Source of the DNA: Ganoderma boninense
Lineage: Eukaryota; Basidiomycota; Agaricomycetes; Polyporales; Polyporaceae
NCBI GenBank assembly: GCA_002900995.3
Contig: CM035315.1
Location: 2,872,814 to 2,936,813 of the forward strand
Direction of reading: 5' to 3'
Length of the DNA stretch: 64,000 nucleotides
The notes under the pieces are model-generated. The model had not been told where the DNA came from, did no database searches, and was given only the letters and a program-made list of their open reading frames with translations. Below are positions 44,591-55,693 of this stretch, piece after piece; the first letter of the stretch is position 1, and each line of letters begins with the position of its first letter. The translations under genes were made by a program, and so were the position numbers.

Positions 44591-47500
44591 GCAGTAACAG
44601 TCGATTTGCAGTACTGCGTTTGTCCTTCATATACGAAGTCAACCATGATGGACAACACTTTCATATCCCAGTACGACTTATCGGCAAGCAGCGGCACAAG
44701 GACATTGTTGCCATGGTAGATAGTGGAGCTACTACCAAGTTTTTGAGTAGACAATTCGTAGAACGGAATCGGGTCACCATGAGGAGGTTGGCCAAACCCA
44801 TCCCGCTGTATAACATAGATGGGACAGAGAACCGTGATGGAACGATCACAGAGGTAGCCGTGTTGGACATGGCAATTGGAGACCACCGAGAGAAGGTGGT
44901 GTTTGTAGTCACAGACATCGGAGAGGAGGATGCTATCATTGGACTAGACTGGCTGCGCGAGCACAACCCGGAGATAGACTGGGAACGTGGCTCGCTATGC
45001 CTCTCGAGGTGTCCAGAGACGTGTTCGACTCACCAGAAGGCATCTGAACCTGTTGAGACCAAAGCGCATGATACGGAGGTACGGCTTACAGCGCGCAGCG
45101 GTCCTCGACGGGTAAGGAAGGCTAAGACGGTGGGAAGGATATGTACGGCTGTGATGGTCGAGGAGGAGGAAGAGGAGGAGGTCAGGCCTCCACCACCAGG
45201 TTTTCTACCGGAATGGGATGGTACCGAGGAATCTTTTCTCAAGGCACTCGCTACTGGATGGACCCTTCGCAATGCCCCCAAACTCTTTGTTTCAGCAACG
45301 CACACATATTCACAGCAGCTTGCAGAACAGGAGTATCAGAAGAAGGAGATCCGCCCGGTTGAGGAGATCGTACCCAAGCAGTACCACGAATATCTCAAGG
45401 TCTTTTCGAAAGAGGCATCTGAACGCTTACCCAAGCATGGCCCCTACGATCACGCAATCGAACTCGTACCTGACGCAAAGATGTTCCATTCCAGAGTGTA
45501 CCCCCTGTCGCCCAGTGAACAAACCGAGCTAGACAAGTTCCTTATCGAGAACTTGGCCAAAGGTTACATCCAGGAGTCGAAGTCACCGATGTCCTCACCC
45601 TTCTTCTTTGTCAAAAAGAAGGATGGCAGTCTACGTCCAGTACAGGACTATCGACGGCTGAACAACATCACCATTAAGAACCGTTACCCACTGCCATTGG
45701 TTTCGGACCTGATGGATCGACTCAAAAGGGCCAAGTACTTTACCAAGCTCGATATACGCTGGGGGTACAACAACGTACGGATAAAGACTGGTGATGAATG
45801 GAAGGCAGCTTTTGTGACCAATCGAGGACTGTTCGAACCGAACGTCATGTTCTTTGGGCTAGCCAACTCGCCTAGCACGTTCTCTGCACTCATGAACGAC
45901 ATCTTTAAGGACCTCATCGTACTCGGCAAGATAACCATCTACCTCGACGACATCCTCATCTTTACCAATGACCTCGAGGAGCATCGGACACTTGTACGCG
46001 AAGTCCTGAAGCGTCTAGCAGAGCATGACCTGTTTTGCAAACCGGAGAAGTGCGAGTTTGAACAGCCCAAGGTTGAATACCTCGGTGTTCTCGTCTCAGA
46101 GAACCAGGTGGAGATGGACCCGGTGAAGGTCAAGGGTATCGCTGAATGGCCTGTTCCCCAGAACGCCTCAGACGTACGAAAGTTCCGTGGATTTGTGAAC
46201 TTCTATCGGCGGTTCATAAAGGACTTCAGTGCAGTCTGCAAACCCCTCGACCATCTCACTGGCAAGGCACCCTGGAAATGGGAAGCTGAGGAGCAGGCTG
46301 CCTTCGATGAGCTCAAACGACGCTTCGTAGAAAGCCCTGTCCTGCGGATGTATGATCCTAACCGTAGAACTCGCATTGAAGTCGACGCCTCTGGCTATGC
46401 AACTGGCAGAGTCCTGTCTCAGGAAGCAGAGGACGGCAAATGGCACCTTGTAGCCTTCCACTCTGAGTCAATGAGTGATGCTGAACGGAACTATGAGATC
46501 TATGACAAGGAGATGTTGGCAATCATCCGAGCCCTGCAGGCCTGGCGTCACTACCTTGAAGGGCTGCCTAGTGTGTTCGAAATCCAGTCAGATCACAAGA
46601 ACCTCGAATACTGGCGTACGGCACAAAACCTCACGCGCAGACAGGCACGATGGGCCCTGTACTTGTCACGGTTCGACTTTGTCATCTCACACAAACCAGG
46701 AACCTCAAATGGTAGAGCGGATGCCCTGTCAAGACGGCCAGACCACCTGCACGGTGACACTGAAGACAACCTCGGACGTACCATGCTGCAGCCAAGCCAC
46801 TTCCAGGTCATGGCAGCAAAACGAGGTCACTTGTCAGTAATTCCAGAGAAGGCATTGCTTCGACATATTCGGGAGTGTGGAGAACACGAACAGGAGGTGG
46901 CGGATGCACTTGGCAAGCTCAACAGCCTAGGACCCGCTCGTCTACAGAATGACTTGGTGGACTGGAACACGGAGCAAGGCCTACTTCTTTACCGTGGCCG
47001 AGTCTATGTCCCCAAGGATGATGCACTACGAGCAGAGATTGTACGCATTCACCATGACCTCCCACCCGCTGGACACCCTGGACAGGCAAAGACACTGGAG
47101 CTCATCTCACGCAACTACTGGTGGCCGAGCATGGGCAAGTTTGTCAAGCAGTATGTGGAGACCTGTGACACCTGTCGCCGTGGCAAGAACTCGCATGCAA
47201 AGCCGTATGGTCCCCTACAACCCAACGAGATCCCGGACGGCCCTGGCCAGGTAGTAGCCTGCGACTTCATCACCGGATTACCAGTGGTAGATGGATTCAA
47301 CACACTACAGCTCATTGTTGATCGACATGGGAAGATGATCCATCTTATCCCCTGTACCGAGGAGATCGATGCTGAAGGAGCTGCAGACAACTTCATCCGA
47401 GAGTACTTCCGTCTTCATGGTCTGCCGCACAAGATAGTCTCCGACAGAGGACCACAGTTCTCGAGCAAGCTCTTCCGTGCGATCCTCAAGGGACTTGGCA

Positions 47501-48333
47501 TTGAGAGTGCAATGTCTACTGCCTATCATCCCCAGACAGACGGCCAATCCGAACGGTGGAACCAGGAGATTGAGGCGTACTTGCGCATGTACTGCACACA
47601 ACACCGCGATGATTGGGTCAAATGGATGCCAATAGCAGAGTTTGCCTTCAATTCACACTCGCACTCATCGACAGGATATTCACCCTTCTACCTCATGTAT
47701 GGCTTCGAACCCCAGTTCCACATCCCGATGTTGTCTACGGCAGTGCCCACAGCAGATGAACGACGTGAGGAGCTACGACGTGCACGAGAGGATGCGACTG
47801 CAGCACTGGCTCTAACAGCCGAGCGGATGAAGGAGTACTACGACCGTTACGTACGAGACGCTCCAGAGTTCAAGGAGGGCCAGAAGGTGTGGCTCGACAC
47901 GAGGAACTTCCACGTCCCTGGAGTATCAAGGAAGTTGGTTGACCGCTATGCAGGCCCTTACCCAGTCAAACGCAAAGTAGGCAACCTGGCATACGAACTC
48001 AAACTCCCGAAGGACCTCACGATGCACCCGGTATTCCATGTATCCTTGCTACTCCCACACAAAGAGAGCGAACTCCCTGGTCGACACCCACCTGAACTGG
48101 CTCCCATTGACGTAGAAGGAGAGGAGGAGTACGAAGTTGAAGCAGTACTAGAGTCCCGCCGCTATGGGCGGTGGAAGAAGCTGCAGTACCTCGTCCACTG
48201 GAAGGGATGGGGCCCCGAGCAAGACAGCTGGGAAGACGCAGCAGACCTGAGCAACGCACCGCTGGTAGTAAAGAAATTCCATTCGACACACCCAGAGGCC
48301 CCCGGTCCCCTCAACAAGAAGACTCGGTCGTGA
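44548..48333 (+). CDS. Pol polyprotein of chromovirus B (PR-RT-RH-IN-chromodomain)
   Basis: An intact frame of about 1260 codons. It is taken from the slippery site because the -1 frame is open from there and no convincing AUG precedes the protease. Domains in order, with approximate residues: aspartic protease with VDSGATT (58), reverse transcriptase with YLDDILIF (465), RNase H with EVDASGYATG and YEIYDKEMLAIIRAL, integrase zinc-binding HH-CC (835-870), integrase core with CDFITGLP (906), SDRGPQFSSKLF and YHPQTDGQSERWNQ, a GPY/F-like module DRYAGPYPVKRKVGNLAYEL, and a C-terminal chromodomain YEVEAVLESRR...YLVHWKGWGPEQDSWE (1194-1250). The chromodomain would direct integration to marked chromatin. 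No internal stop or frameshift is present. Confidence 0.96.
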   Translation, partial: FLIRATLDAARAGSSSNSRFAVLRLSFIYEVNHDGQHFHIPVRLIGKQRHKDIVAMVDSGATTKFLSRQFVERNRVTMRRLAKPIPLYNIDGTENRDGTITEVAVLDMAIGDHREKVVFVVTDIGEEDAIIGLDWLREHNPEIDWERGSLCLSRCPETCSTHQKASEPVETKAHDTEVRLTARSGPRRVRKAKTVGRICTAVMVEEEEEEEVRPPPPGFLPEWDGTEESFLKALATGWTLRNAPKLFVSATHTYSQQLAEQEYQKKEIRPVEEIVPKQYHEYLKVFSKEASERLPKHGPYDHAIELVPDAKMFHSRVYPLSPSEQTELDKFLIENLAKGYIQESKSPMSSPFFFVKKKDGSLRPVQDYRRLNNITIKNRYPLPLVSDLMDRLKRAKYFTKLDIRWGYNNVRIKTGDEWKAAFVTNRGLFEPNVMFFGLANSPSTFSALMNDIFKDLIVLGKITIYLDDILIFTNDLEEHRTLVREVLKRLAEHDLFCKPEKCEFEQPKVEYLGVLVSENQVEMDPVKVKGIAEWPVPQNASDVRKFRGFVNFYRRFIKDFSAVCKPLDHLTGKAPWKWEAEEQAAFDELKRRFVESPVLRMYDPNRRTRIEVDASGYATGRVLSQEAEDGKWHLVAFHSESMSDAERNYEIYDKEMLAIIRALQAWRHYLEGLPSVFEIQSDHKNLEYWRTAQNLTRRQARWALYLSRFDFVISHKPGTSNGRADALSRRPDHLHGDTEDNLGRTMLQPSHFQVMAAKRGHLSVIPEKALLRHIRECGEHEQEVADALGKLNSLGPARLQNDLVDWNTEQGLLLYRGRVYVPKDDALRAEIVRIHHDLPPAGHPGQAKTLELISRNYWWPSMGKFVKQYVETCDTCRRGKNSHAKPYGPLQPNEIPDGPGQVVACDFITGLPVVDGFNTLQLIVDRHGKMIHLIPCTEEIDAEGAADNFIREYFRLHGLPHKIVSDRGPQFSSKLFRAILKGLGIESAMSTAYHPQTDGQSERWNQEIEAYLRMYCTQHRDDWVKWMPIAEFAFNSHSHSSTGYSPFYLMYGFEPQFHIPMLSTAVPTADERREELRRAREDATAALALTAERMKEYYDRYVRDAPEFKEGQKVWLDTRNFHVPGVSRKLVDRYAGPYPVKRKVGNLAYELKLPKDLTMHPVFHVSLLLPHKESELPGRHPPELAPIDVEGEEEYEVEAVLESRRYGRWKKLQYLVHWKGWGPEQDSWEDAADLSNAPLVVKKFHSTHPEAPGPLNKKTRS

Positions 48334-48359
48334 GGGCACGACCCTTAGGAGGGGGGTAC

Positions 48360-48829
48360 TGTTACGAACACCCCGTTTAGCACCTACCTTAGCGCCCAGG
48401 TTTCCTTTCTCGATTAGTTTACGTCCAATGTCGTCCTCGTTGTCCTCCATAGCATTGTAAACCCTCTGCATTGTTTCCAAGTACAATAGCTCCTGTCTCC
48501 CCATTGTTCCTCTGTTGTTTCCCGTCGCTATTGTTCCCTACACCATTGTTCTCCCTTTCCGTTCCCGCGACCGTAGTTACCATTGTACTCCGTTCCCATG
48601 GACCTGCACATGTATATAAGGACTGTAGCCTGCTACCTGGGGACCCTAGTTTCGACCTCTTGTCCCCAGGTGAGCCCCACTGTATTTCTCTTGTAGATAC
48701 TTCACTCAATACACTCTTGTCCCCAGCCTGACTGTTGAGCCCTGCTCCGCTCTCGCTGCACAAGCGCTCGTCAACACCCTTGCTCGTCTCGTAAGCCTCC
48801 CTGATCTTACTCGACAGCCAGTTGTAACA
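48360..48829 (+). repeat. 3' LTR of chromovirus B
   Basis: 470 bp, same length as the 5' LTR, preceded by the purine tract and followed by the CTTGG duplication. Confidence 0.95.
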
Positions 48830-48834
48830 CTTGG

Positions 48835-50800
48835 AGAGCTTTTCCGGTTTGCATACAGTGTTGATGTCCATGGCATTTGGGTCTCAGGCAGGCCTTGACG
48901 ACGTTAGCTGACAGACTCCTCGGTAGTTCATCTCAATCCCTAGTGCCCAGTCTAAGAAATCTTCCCACCGGTCTGGAACCGTGAGCGGTGACAAGGAGCG
49001 ATGGGTGGTCATAGTTGTAAACAGGTCTCCCTTGCACTGAGACTCGATCCGTCGGATAAGTTCCACATCGGAGTAGCCAGACTTGATAGCAAAACGGCGG
49101 AAGTTTTCCGCAAACAGGGCCAGTGACGTGTGTGACTTCCTGCAATGTTCTTCTAGTGACTGTTGGGCTGACTTTTCGGGGGCCAGCTCTCAGTATCCAC
49201 TCCGGAGTTGGTTCGCAAAGTTGTTCCATGTACCAAGTGGTACTCCTTCAGCTGCTCTCTGGGTGTAGTCATCCATGTAGGACTGAGCTCCTCCTTCTAA
49301 GAACAGTAGAGCCGTGGTGATCTTGTCGTCCTCCGATGTGATGTTCTGGTACCTAAACCAAATACCGAGCTTTTGGAACCATTGTTCGACTGTCAGGTCC
49401 GGCATTTTGCCTTTAAACTTTGGTGGGTCTGTGATCTTGGGTTGACTGGGGGCGTGTATGGGTGTACCTTGAGAGCGTGTACCAGTAGGGCGAGAGGCCA
49501 GCGAGTTAACTTGTGCTTGGAGCTGCTTGATAGCATTGACGAGTCCGTGGTTTTGATTAAGAATGTCTCCATCTGCCTTGAGCACAACCAGTTCAGCCTT
49601 CAGTTTCTCGTTCTCGTCCTCTAGATCCTTGCATCGAGAGTGGAGGTCGTCCATGTCGTCCGTGTACGTCACACTGCTAACCTTCTTGTTCAGGAGGACC
49701 CTGAGCCTGTGGAGTTCAGCGGCTTCCTGGTTGCGGTGTTCGTACATTTTGTTGCCAAGCTGGTTGTATGCTTCCGAGACCATTTTCCGTGTCATGTCAT
49801 TAACGACTGCCATAATGTAGCTGATGTATTGATCCTGGATGCCGAAGTGTGCGCCTGCCGCTTGTGCAGCTTCCTCAAGTGTCGCATACTCCACACCCTG
49901 AAACTGCCATACTGCTGGGCTTTGTAAGGCCCCAAGAGTGGGGGTGGGTGAAGACGGACAGGTTGGCAACTGGGATGGCAGATGGGGGGTCTCTTCCTCC
50001 CCATCTGTGGATGCATTGGAGGGTGTGCTAGGCCTATCGCCTAAATTGTGTGGGTTTAACACCGAAAACCGGGAACCTGTTGCCATTGTTTCTAAACTAC
50101 TACCCAATCTAAGTACCCAAACGTGTCTAGCTTTCCAACAGCATTCACTACCCTTCTTCAACTCCTTAAAACTAATGTTCCCAACCTCCTTGCAGAACCA
50201 CTTAATCTGTTGTCGCTGAGGGTGGGTCCACTCCACGCCATGTGCGTCGAGGGTTGTGGCAATCCACTCTAGTTGGTCAGCAATGTGCTGGACGGCCAGA
50301 ACGTCAATGGCTGGGAGGTTGACGAGGAAGTCCTTGCGGTCGAAGATGGCTTGGAGGCGGGTAAGGACAGCGTTGACCTTGGATTCGATGATAGCGAGGC
50401 TGTCCTTTGGGTTGATGCGGCTGAAACCAGGTAGTGGAGGGGCTGAGATTTGGCACTGTAGGGGTAGGCGTAGGATGTGGGGAGTGGTGGTCTGGACAGG
50501 GGTGGTGGCCTGGGCACAAACCGGCCTAGGCAACGGCTGGGACAGGGGGACGGATGGGGGCAGGGCTTTACGCCGAGGGACAAGAGGTGCATGCTCCTTG
50601 TGATGGTAGCGAAGGCGATCCTCTGCACAATCCGCAAGTACACAGGAAATCTGTTCCTGGACTAGGAGGTGACCGTGCCTCTTGGTGTGGCGACGGGTAA
50701 ACTCCTGGAAGCCAAACTCCTCGGAGGGGAAGGGGATAGGGGATGATAAACATTTATAAAACTCCTGGGGAGAGGAAAGACGGCTGGCTAGTGGGGGCAC
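48835..50800 (-). pseudogene. gag of Gypsy A, 5' part, interrupted by chromovirus B
   Basis: A long minus-strand frame from about 50800. The likely gag start is the ATG near 50085 (MATGSRFSVLNPHN); upstream codons may be leader. A coiled coil (DMDDLHSRCKDLEDENEKLKAEL) is followed by the Ty3 gag domain (PKFKGKMPDLTVEQWFQKLGIWF and GTWNNFANQL). A TGA replaces an Arg codon at about 49190, after which the frame goes on (ELAPEKSAQQSL...) to the B insertion at 48835 and resumes at 43502. Confidence 0.85.
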
Positions 50801-50834
50801 TAAGCCAGGGGCCTGTGGGTTAGATTCTGTCTAA

Positions 50835-51270
50835 TGTCACAGCCTATTGACTGCACCACCAAACAAACAAACAAAGAGGCTCACTGATGGGGCACACAGG
50901 GGGTGGCAACAGGAGGGAAGAGGATAGATTGCCTAGACTAGAAGGTGCAGAGGGGCAGGGGCTGTTAGGCTGCCTACAGTGGAAGGGGGGGAAGAACAGA
51001 CAACAGAATCTGAGGTTCTTGATCCCACATCACAGCCCTTTATATATTACATGGGAACGGTGCACAGACCATCAGTTCAGGGCAGGTCCTGGGACCTGTC
51101 GCAGGTGAGAAAATGATCTAAGAAGCAGATAAGGTAGGGAAAGAGATAAGATAAAAGGAAGAGATGAGATAAAGGAAAGGGAGATAAGATAAAGGAAAAG
51201 ATAAAATGAACCAAGAGATAACTTGTCCTGATAAGATGCCAGACTAAGCGTGGCATGAAAAACCATGACA
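50835..51270 (-). repeat. 5' LTR of Gypsy A
   Basis: A 436-bp LTR. On the minus strand it contains TATATAAAGG and, about 35 nt later, AGATTCTGT, which is complementary to the sequence just inside the element (ACAGAATCT on the minus strand), suggesting self-priming. Confidence 0.9.
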
Positions 51271-52043
51271 GTTGTATATTGAGACTCTGAAGGTAATGTG
51301 CAAGACATCTTTTTCATCTCGGTCCTCAGATGGCCATCGTAATGGTGCTCGATGTTGGTGAGCTCAGACATGATTACATAAATGCATGAGTGGTGAGGAC
51401 CCAAAAAGCAGCAGGCTTATAAGTTATGACAGTGAGAAGGGTGCAAGATGGCTTGCCTGATGAGCAAGTGATGAGGGAGGAAATGACTTTAGATGTGAAG
51501 ATGCCAGGTGGCGCACATAGTGTGACTAAAAGGCAAAAAGGTGATGGAGAGCAGGGTGTTGAGGTAGACGGTGGCCCAGAAGAGATCACGGGGGCAATGT
51601 TGTACCATACGAATTTCCAGCTGGTAGTGAGTGTGGGAGAGAGCTTTCTGGCCCACATTAAAAGGTCAATAGTGCTACTTGGCAAGCCTGCTAAATCTTA
51701 TACAGACTATAGACAATATCAGCACAGTAAAAAAGGTGAGTGAAGAGACCCCTGGACCTAGATGCTACTACTATTGAATATTGAATATTGAGTCTGAAAG
51801 GAGAGACACACATACTGTGATTGGACAACATATAGAGCAGGTGAGGCATTCTAACATGTGGCAGCAACCAGGTCAAGTGGAGCTCAAATTATAGGAGTGC
51901 AATAACCTTGGTACCCAAGGTGATCTTTCCTCCAACTGCCCTACCTACAAACTTCTTGTCATCTAAATATACAAGCTTTGGATGAGTTACACTTGTGGTC
52001 CCTGAGAGGACAACACACTTAACCTCTTTTCTGACTCACCTCT
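51271..52043. other. Unrecognised sequence between retroelements
   Basis: This holds a 105-codon plus-strand frame (51426-51743) and, on the minus strand around 51910-52010, a short plausible coding stretch reading THPKLVYLDDKKFVGRAVGG. Neither belongs to a family I recognise; they may be remains of other elements. Confidence 0.35.
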
Positions 52044-52539
52044 TGTCATGAACGGCATGCTCAGCACCTACCCCAGCATCTCTCTTTCCCTTTTTGAACT
52101 GTTTGCCTCCCGCGTCGTCCTTATTGTCCTCCGTTGTTTAGCAAATCCGTCCCTTGTTCTTGAAGTACAATAACTCCTGTTACCCATTGTTCCCGTCGTC
52201 ATTGTACTACATACCATTGTTCTCCCACTGGTTCCCTTGTCCATAGTTACCTATTGTCCCTGGTTCCCATTGTCTGTGACATGTATATAAGGCCTGTACT
52301 TTGCTACCTGGAGACCTCAGTTTCGACCTCTTGTCTCCAGGTAAGCCTCGCTGTATTCTCGCTCGTTAGTTACTCGCTCAATACATCTTGTCTCCAGCCT
52401 GACTGTCGAGCCCTGCTCTGCTCTCGCTGCACAAGTGCTCGTCAATGCCCTTGCTCTTCTCATAAGCCTCCTCCCTAATCTTACTCGACAGCTAGTCGTA
52501 AGCCTCCTCCCTGATTTTACTCAACAGCTAGTCATAACA
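52044..52539 (+). repeat. Lone LTR related to chromovirus B, with internal duplication
   Basis: TGTCATGAAC...CATAACA, 496 bp in plus orientation. It shares with the B LTR the TATATAAGG box, CAGTTTCGACCTCTTG and the GCACAAG(C/T)GCTCGTCAA block. A segment of about 38 bp (TAAGCCTCCTCCCT...) is tandemly duplicated just before the 3' end. It abuts element C, which has the opposite orientation, and no target duplication is seen, so it is not C's own LTR in place. Confidence 0.8.
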
Positions 52540-55500
52540 GTAGCCGTACATAAAGTAAAACAGCGAGTACCCCGTGGATGAATGTATGCATAAGTTGAAG
52601 CAGTATTCTGCTGTTGGCAGCCACTTGACCCAATCGTTGCAGCACCTTGAGCAGTACATCCGTAGGTATGCCTCTATCTCCTAGTTCCATTGCTTTGACT
52701 GCCCATCCGTCTGAGGGTGGTAGGCTGTGGACAATGCACTTTCTATGTCGAGGCCTTTAAGGATTGTACAGAAGAGCTTGCTAGAGAACTGGGGCCCCCA
52801 ATCAGAGATGATCTTTTGCGGGAGTCTGTGTAGACGGAACCATTCTCTAATGAAGTTGTCTGCTGTCCCTTCCGTGTCGATCTCCTCAGTGCATGGAATA
52901 AGGTGAATCATCTTTCTATGCCGATCAGCAATAAGCTGGAGCACGTTGTATCCATCCACCTCTGGCAGTCCAGTGATGAAGTCACAGGTAACTACTTGGC
53001 CTGGGCCATCCAGGATCTCATTGGGTTGAAGGAGACCATGTGGCTTAGCATGTGAAGTCTTGCTACGGTGACAAGTGTCACAGGTCTCAACGTAATCCTT
53101 GATGAACTTTGCCATGCCCGGCCACCAGTAGTTCCGTGTGACCAACTCCACTGTTTTTGCCTGGCCAGGGTGTCCAGCAGGCGGGAGGTCGTGGTGAATG
53201 CGCACTATCTCTGCTCAAAGCACGTCGTCTTTGGGGACATAAACTCGGCCGTGGTAGAGCAGCAGGCCTTGTTCTGTGTTCCAGTCCACCAAATCATTCC
53301 GTAGACGTGCTGGCCCTAGCTTATCGAGCTTGCTGAGTGCCTCTGCGACCTCCTGCTCACGTTCTCCACATTCTCGAATGCGGCGGAGCAGTGCCTTCTC
53401 TGGTACCACTGACATGTGCCCTCTCTTGGCTGCCAGTACTCGGAAGCGATTGGGTTGCAACATGACTCAGTTCAGGTTGTCATCAGCATCGTCCTTCTGG
53501 TGGTCAGGCCTACGCGACAGCACGTCTGCCCTACCATTGGAGGTGCCCAGCTTGTGTGAAATGACAAAGTCAAACTGTGACAGGTAGAGAGCCCATCATG
53601 CCTGCCTGCGTGTGAGGTTTTGCGCGGCCTTCCAGTACTCGAGGTTCTTGTGGTCCGACTGGATCTCGAACACACTGGGAAGACCCTCGAGGTAGTGGCG
53701 CCAGGCCTGCAGGGCACGGATGATAGTGAGCATCTCCTTGTCGTAGATCTTGTAGTTGCGTTTTGCATCGCTCATTGACTCAGAGTGGAAAGCCACAGGG
53801 TGCCATTTGCCGTCCTCCCCCTCCTGAGACAGAACCGCACCGGTAGCATACCTGGATGCATCAACTTCAATGCGGGTTTTGCAGTCTGGGTCATACATGC
53901 TCAGGACAGGGCTTTCAGTGAAACGATGTTTGAGCTCGTTGAATGCTGATTGCTCTTCAGCACCCCATTGCCAGGGAGCATTACCCGTGAGACGGTCGAG
54001 GGGCTTGCATACTGCACTGAAGTCCTTAATGAACCACCTGTAGAAATTTGCGAGACCGTGGAACTTCTGTACATCTGAGGTGTTCTGAGGGACAGGCCAT
54101 TCTGCAATACCCCTGACCTTCACTGGGTCCATCTCTACACAGTTCTCCGAGACGAGCACACCTAGGTACTCAACCTTAGGCTGTTCAAATTCGCACTTCT
54201 CTGGCTTGCAGAACAGGTCATGCTCTGCCAGACGCTTCAAGACCTCATGCACCAATGTGCGGTGTTCCTCGATGTCATTGGTGAATATGAGGATGTCGTC
54301 GAGGTAGATAGTGATTTTGCCGAGTATGATGAGGTCCTTGAAGATGTCGTTCATGAGCGCAGAGAATGTACTGGCGAGTTAGCCAGTCCGAAGTACATCA
54401 CATTCGGTTTGAACAGTCCGCGATTGGTAATAAAGGCAGCCTTCCATTCATCACCAGTCTTAATCCGCACATTGTTGTACCCCCAACAGATGTCAAGCTT
54501 TGTAAAGTACTTGGCCTTCTTGAGTCGATCCATCAAATCCGACACCAACGGCAGTGGGTATCGGTTCTTAATAGTGATGTCGTTCAATTACCGGTAGTCC
54601 TGTACAGGACGTAGGCTGCCATCCTTCTTTTTAACGAAGAAGAATGGTGACAACATTGGTGACTTTAACTCTTGAATATAACCTTTGGCCAAGTTCTCAC
54701 TAAGGAACTTGTTAAGCTTGACCTGCTCGCTAGGAGACAGGGGGTACACCTTAGAATGGAACATCCTAGCATCTGGTACAAGTTCTATAGCATGGTCGTA
54801 GGGTCCATGTTCAGGTAGACGTTCAGACACCTCTTTTGAGAACACACGCAGATACTCATGGTACTGGGGGGTACAATCTCTTTGACAGGACGGACTTCCT
54901 TCTTCTAGTACTCTTGTTCAGCGAGCTGTTGAGAGTACATGTAGCTCGCCGACACAAAGATCTTAGGGGTACCTCGAAGACGTCGCCCATCTTCCAGTGC
55001 GTTGAGAAGAGACTCCTCAGTGCCATCCTATTCCGGCAGAAAACCTGGTGGTGGAGGCCTATCTTCCTCCTCCTCCTCGACCATTACAGCCGTGCATATC
55101 CTACCCATCATCTTTGCCTTCCGCACCCGCCGAGAACCATTGCGCGCCGTAAGCCGTACCTCCGTATCACGCGCTTTGGTCTCAACAGGTTTGGATGCCT
55201 TCCAATGAGCCAGACATGCCTCTGGACATCTCGATAGGCGCAGTGAGCCACGTTCCCAATCTACTTCAGGGTTGTGCTCGCGCAGCCAGTCCAGGCCAAT
55301 GATCACATCCTCTTTTCCTATGTCTGTCACCACAAACACCACCTTCTCTCGGTGGTCTCCAATCACCATATCCAACACGGCGACTTCCGTGATCGTCCCA
55401 TCACGGTTCTCAGTACTGTCTATGTTGTACAGAGGGATTGGCCTTGCCAACTTCCTTGTCATAACCTGGTTCTTCTCTACGAACCGTCTATGTAAAAACT

Positions 55501-55683
55501 TGGTAGTAGCTCCACTATCTACCATTGCTACTATGTCCTTATGTCGCTGCTTGCTGATCAACCGTACCGGTATATGAAAGTGCTGGCCACTATGATTTAC
55601 TTCATATACAAACACAGAACTCAGTACAGAAAATCGACTATTACTACAAGAGCCGGCATGCACAGCGTCCAGTGCAGCTCTAA
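52540..55683 (-). pseudogene. pol of chromovirus C, truncated and stop-bearing
   Basis: Protease (VDSGATTKF, about 55520), RT with YLDDILIF (about 54300), RNase H (IEVDASRYATG), integrase zinc-binding region (about 53080-53200) and core (ISDWGPQFSSKLF and AYHPQTDGQSK) follow the order of B. Stops interrupt it at about 53205, 53465, 53596, 54588 and elsewhere; for instance RRQARWAL of B reads RRQA-stop-WAL. It ends shortly after SSTGYSLFYFMYG, where the lone LTR begins, so the chromodomain is missing. Confidence 0.88.
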
Positions 55684-55693
55684 TCAGAAACCC
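55648..55693 (-). promoter_or_regulatory. Predicted -1 frameshift signal of chromovirus C
   Basis: On the minus strand GGGTTTC (55687-55693) precedes the gag TGA, and AGAGCTG pairs with CGGCTCT (stem arms within 55675-55682 and 55648-55655) around a 19-nt loop. Relative to B, one C-G pair has become A-T, one A-T has become G-C, one C-G has become U-G, and the outermost pair is lost. Confidence 0.75.

Larger units (their letters stand above)
43508..48829 (+). mobile_element. Chromovirus (Ty3/Gypsy) B, recent insertion in Gypsy A
   Basis: This 5322-bp element on the plus strand has two 470-bp LTRs and is flanked by a perfect 5-bp duplication CTTGG (43503-43507 and 48830-48834). It is inserted in the gag of element A. 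Pol is one uninterrupted frame from protease to chromodomain. A purine tract AGGAGGGGGG precedes the 3' LTR. The primer-binding region is complementary to the predicted 5' end of its own RNA. Most of gag is missing. Confidence 0.96.
38051..51270 (-). mobile_element. Gypsy (Ty3-type) LTR retrotransposon A, decayed, nested host
   Basis: This 13.2-kb element in minus orientation has LTRs at 38051-38494 and 50835-51270 and is flanked by a 5-bp duplication GTTGT (38046-38050 and 51271-51275). About 6 kb of its length is later insertions: chromovirus B, a 627-bp element and a truncated MITE. The order gag - protease - RT - RNase H - integrase - chromodomain identifies a Ty3/Gypsy chromovirus. A purine tract GAAGAGGGG precedes the 3' LTR on the minus strand. 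Many premature stops make it non-functional. Confidence 0.93.

Noticed and set aside
51426..51743. 105-codon plus-strand frame next to Gypsy A
   Set aside because: No homology recognised and the surroundings are repeats; kept only as a note in the region entry.
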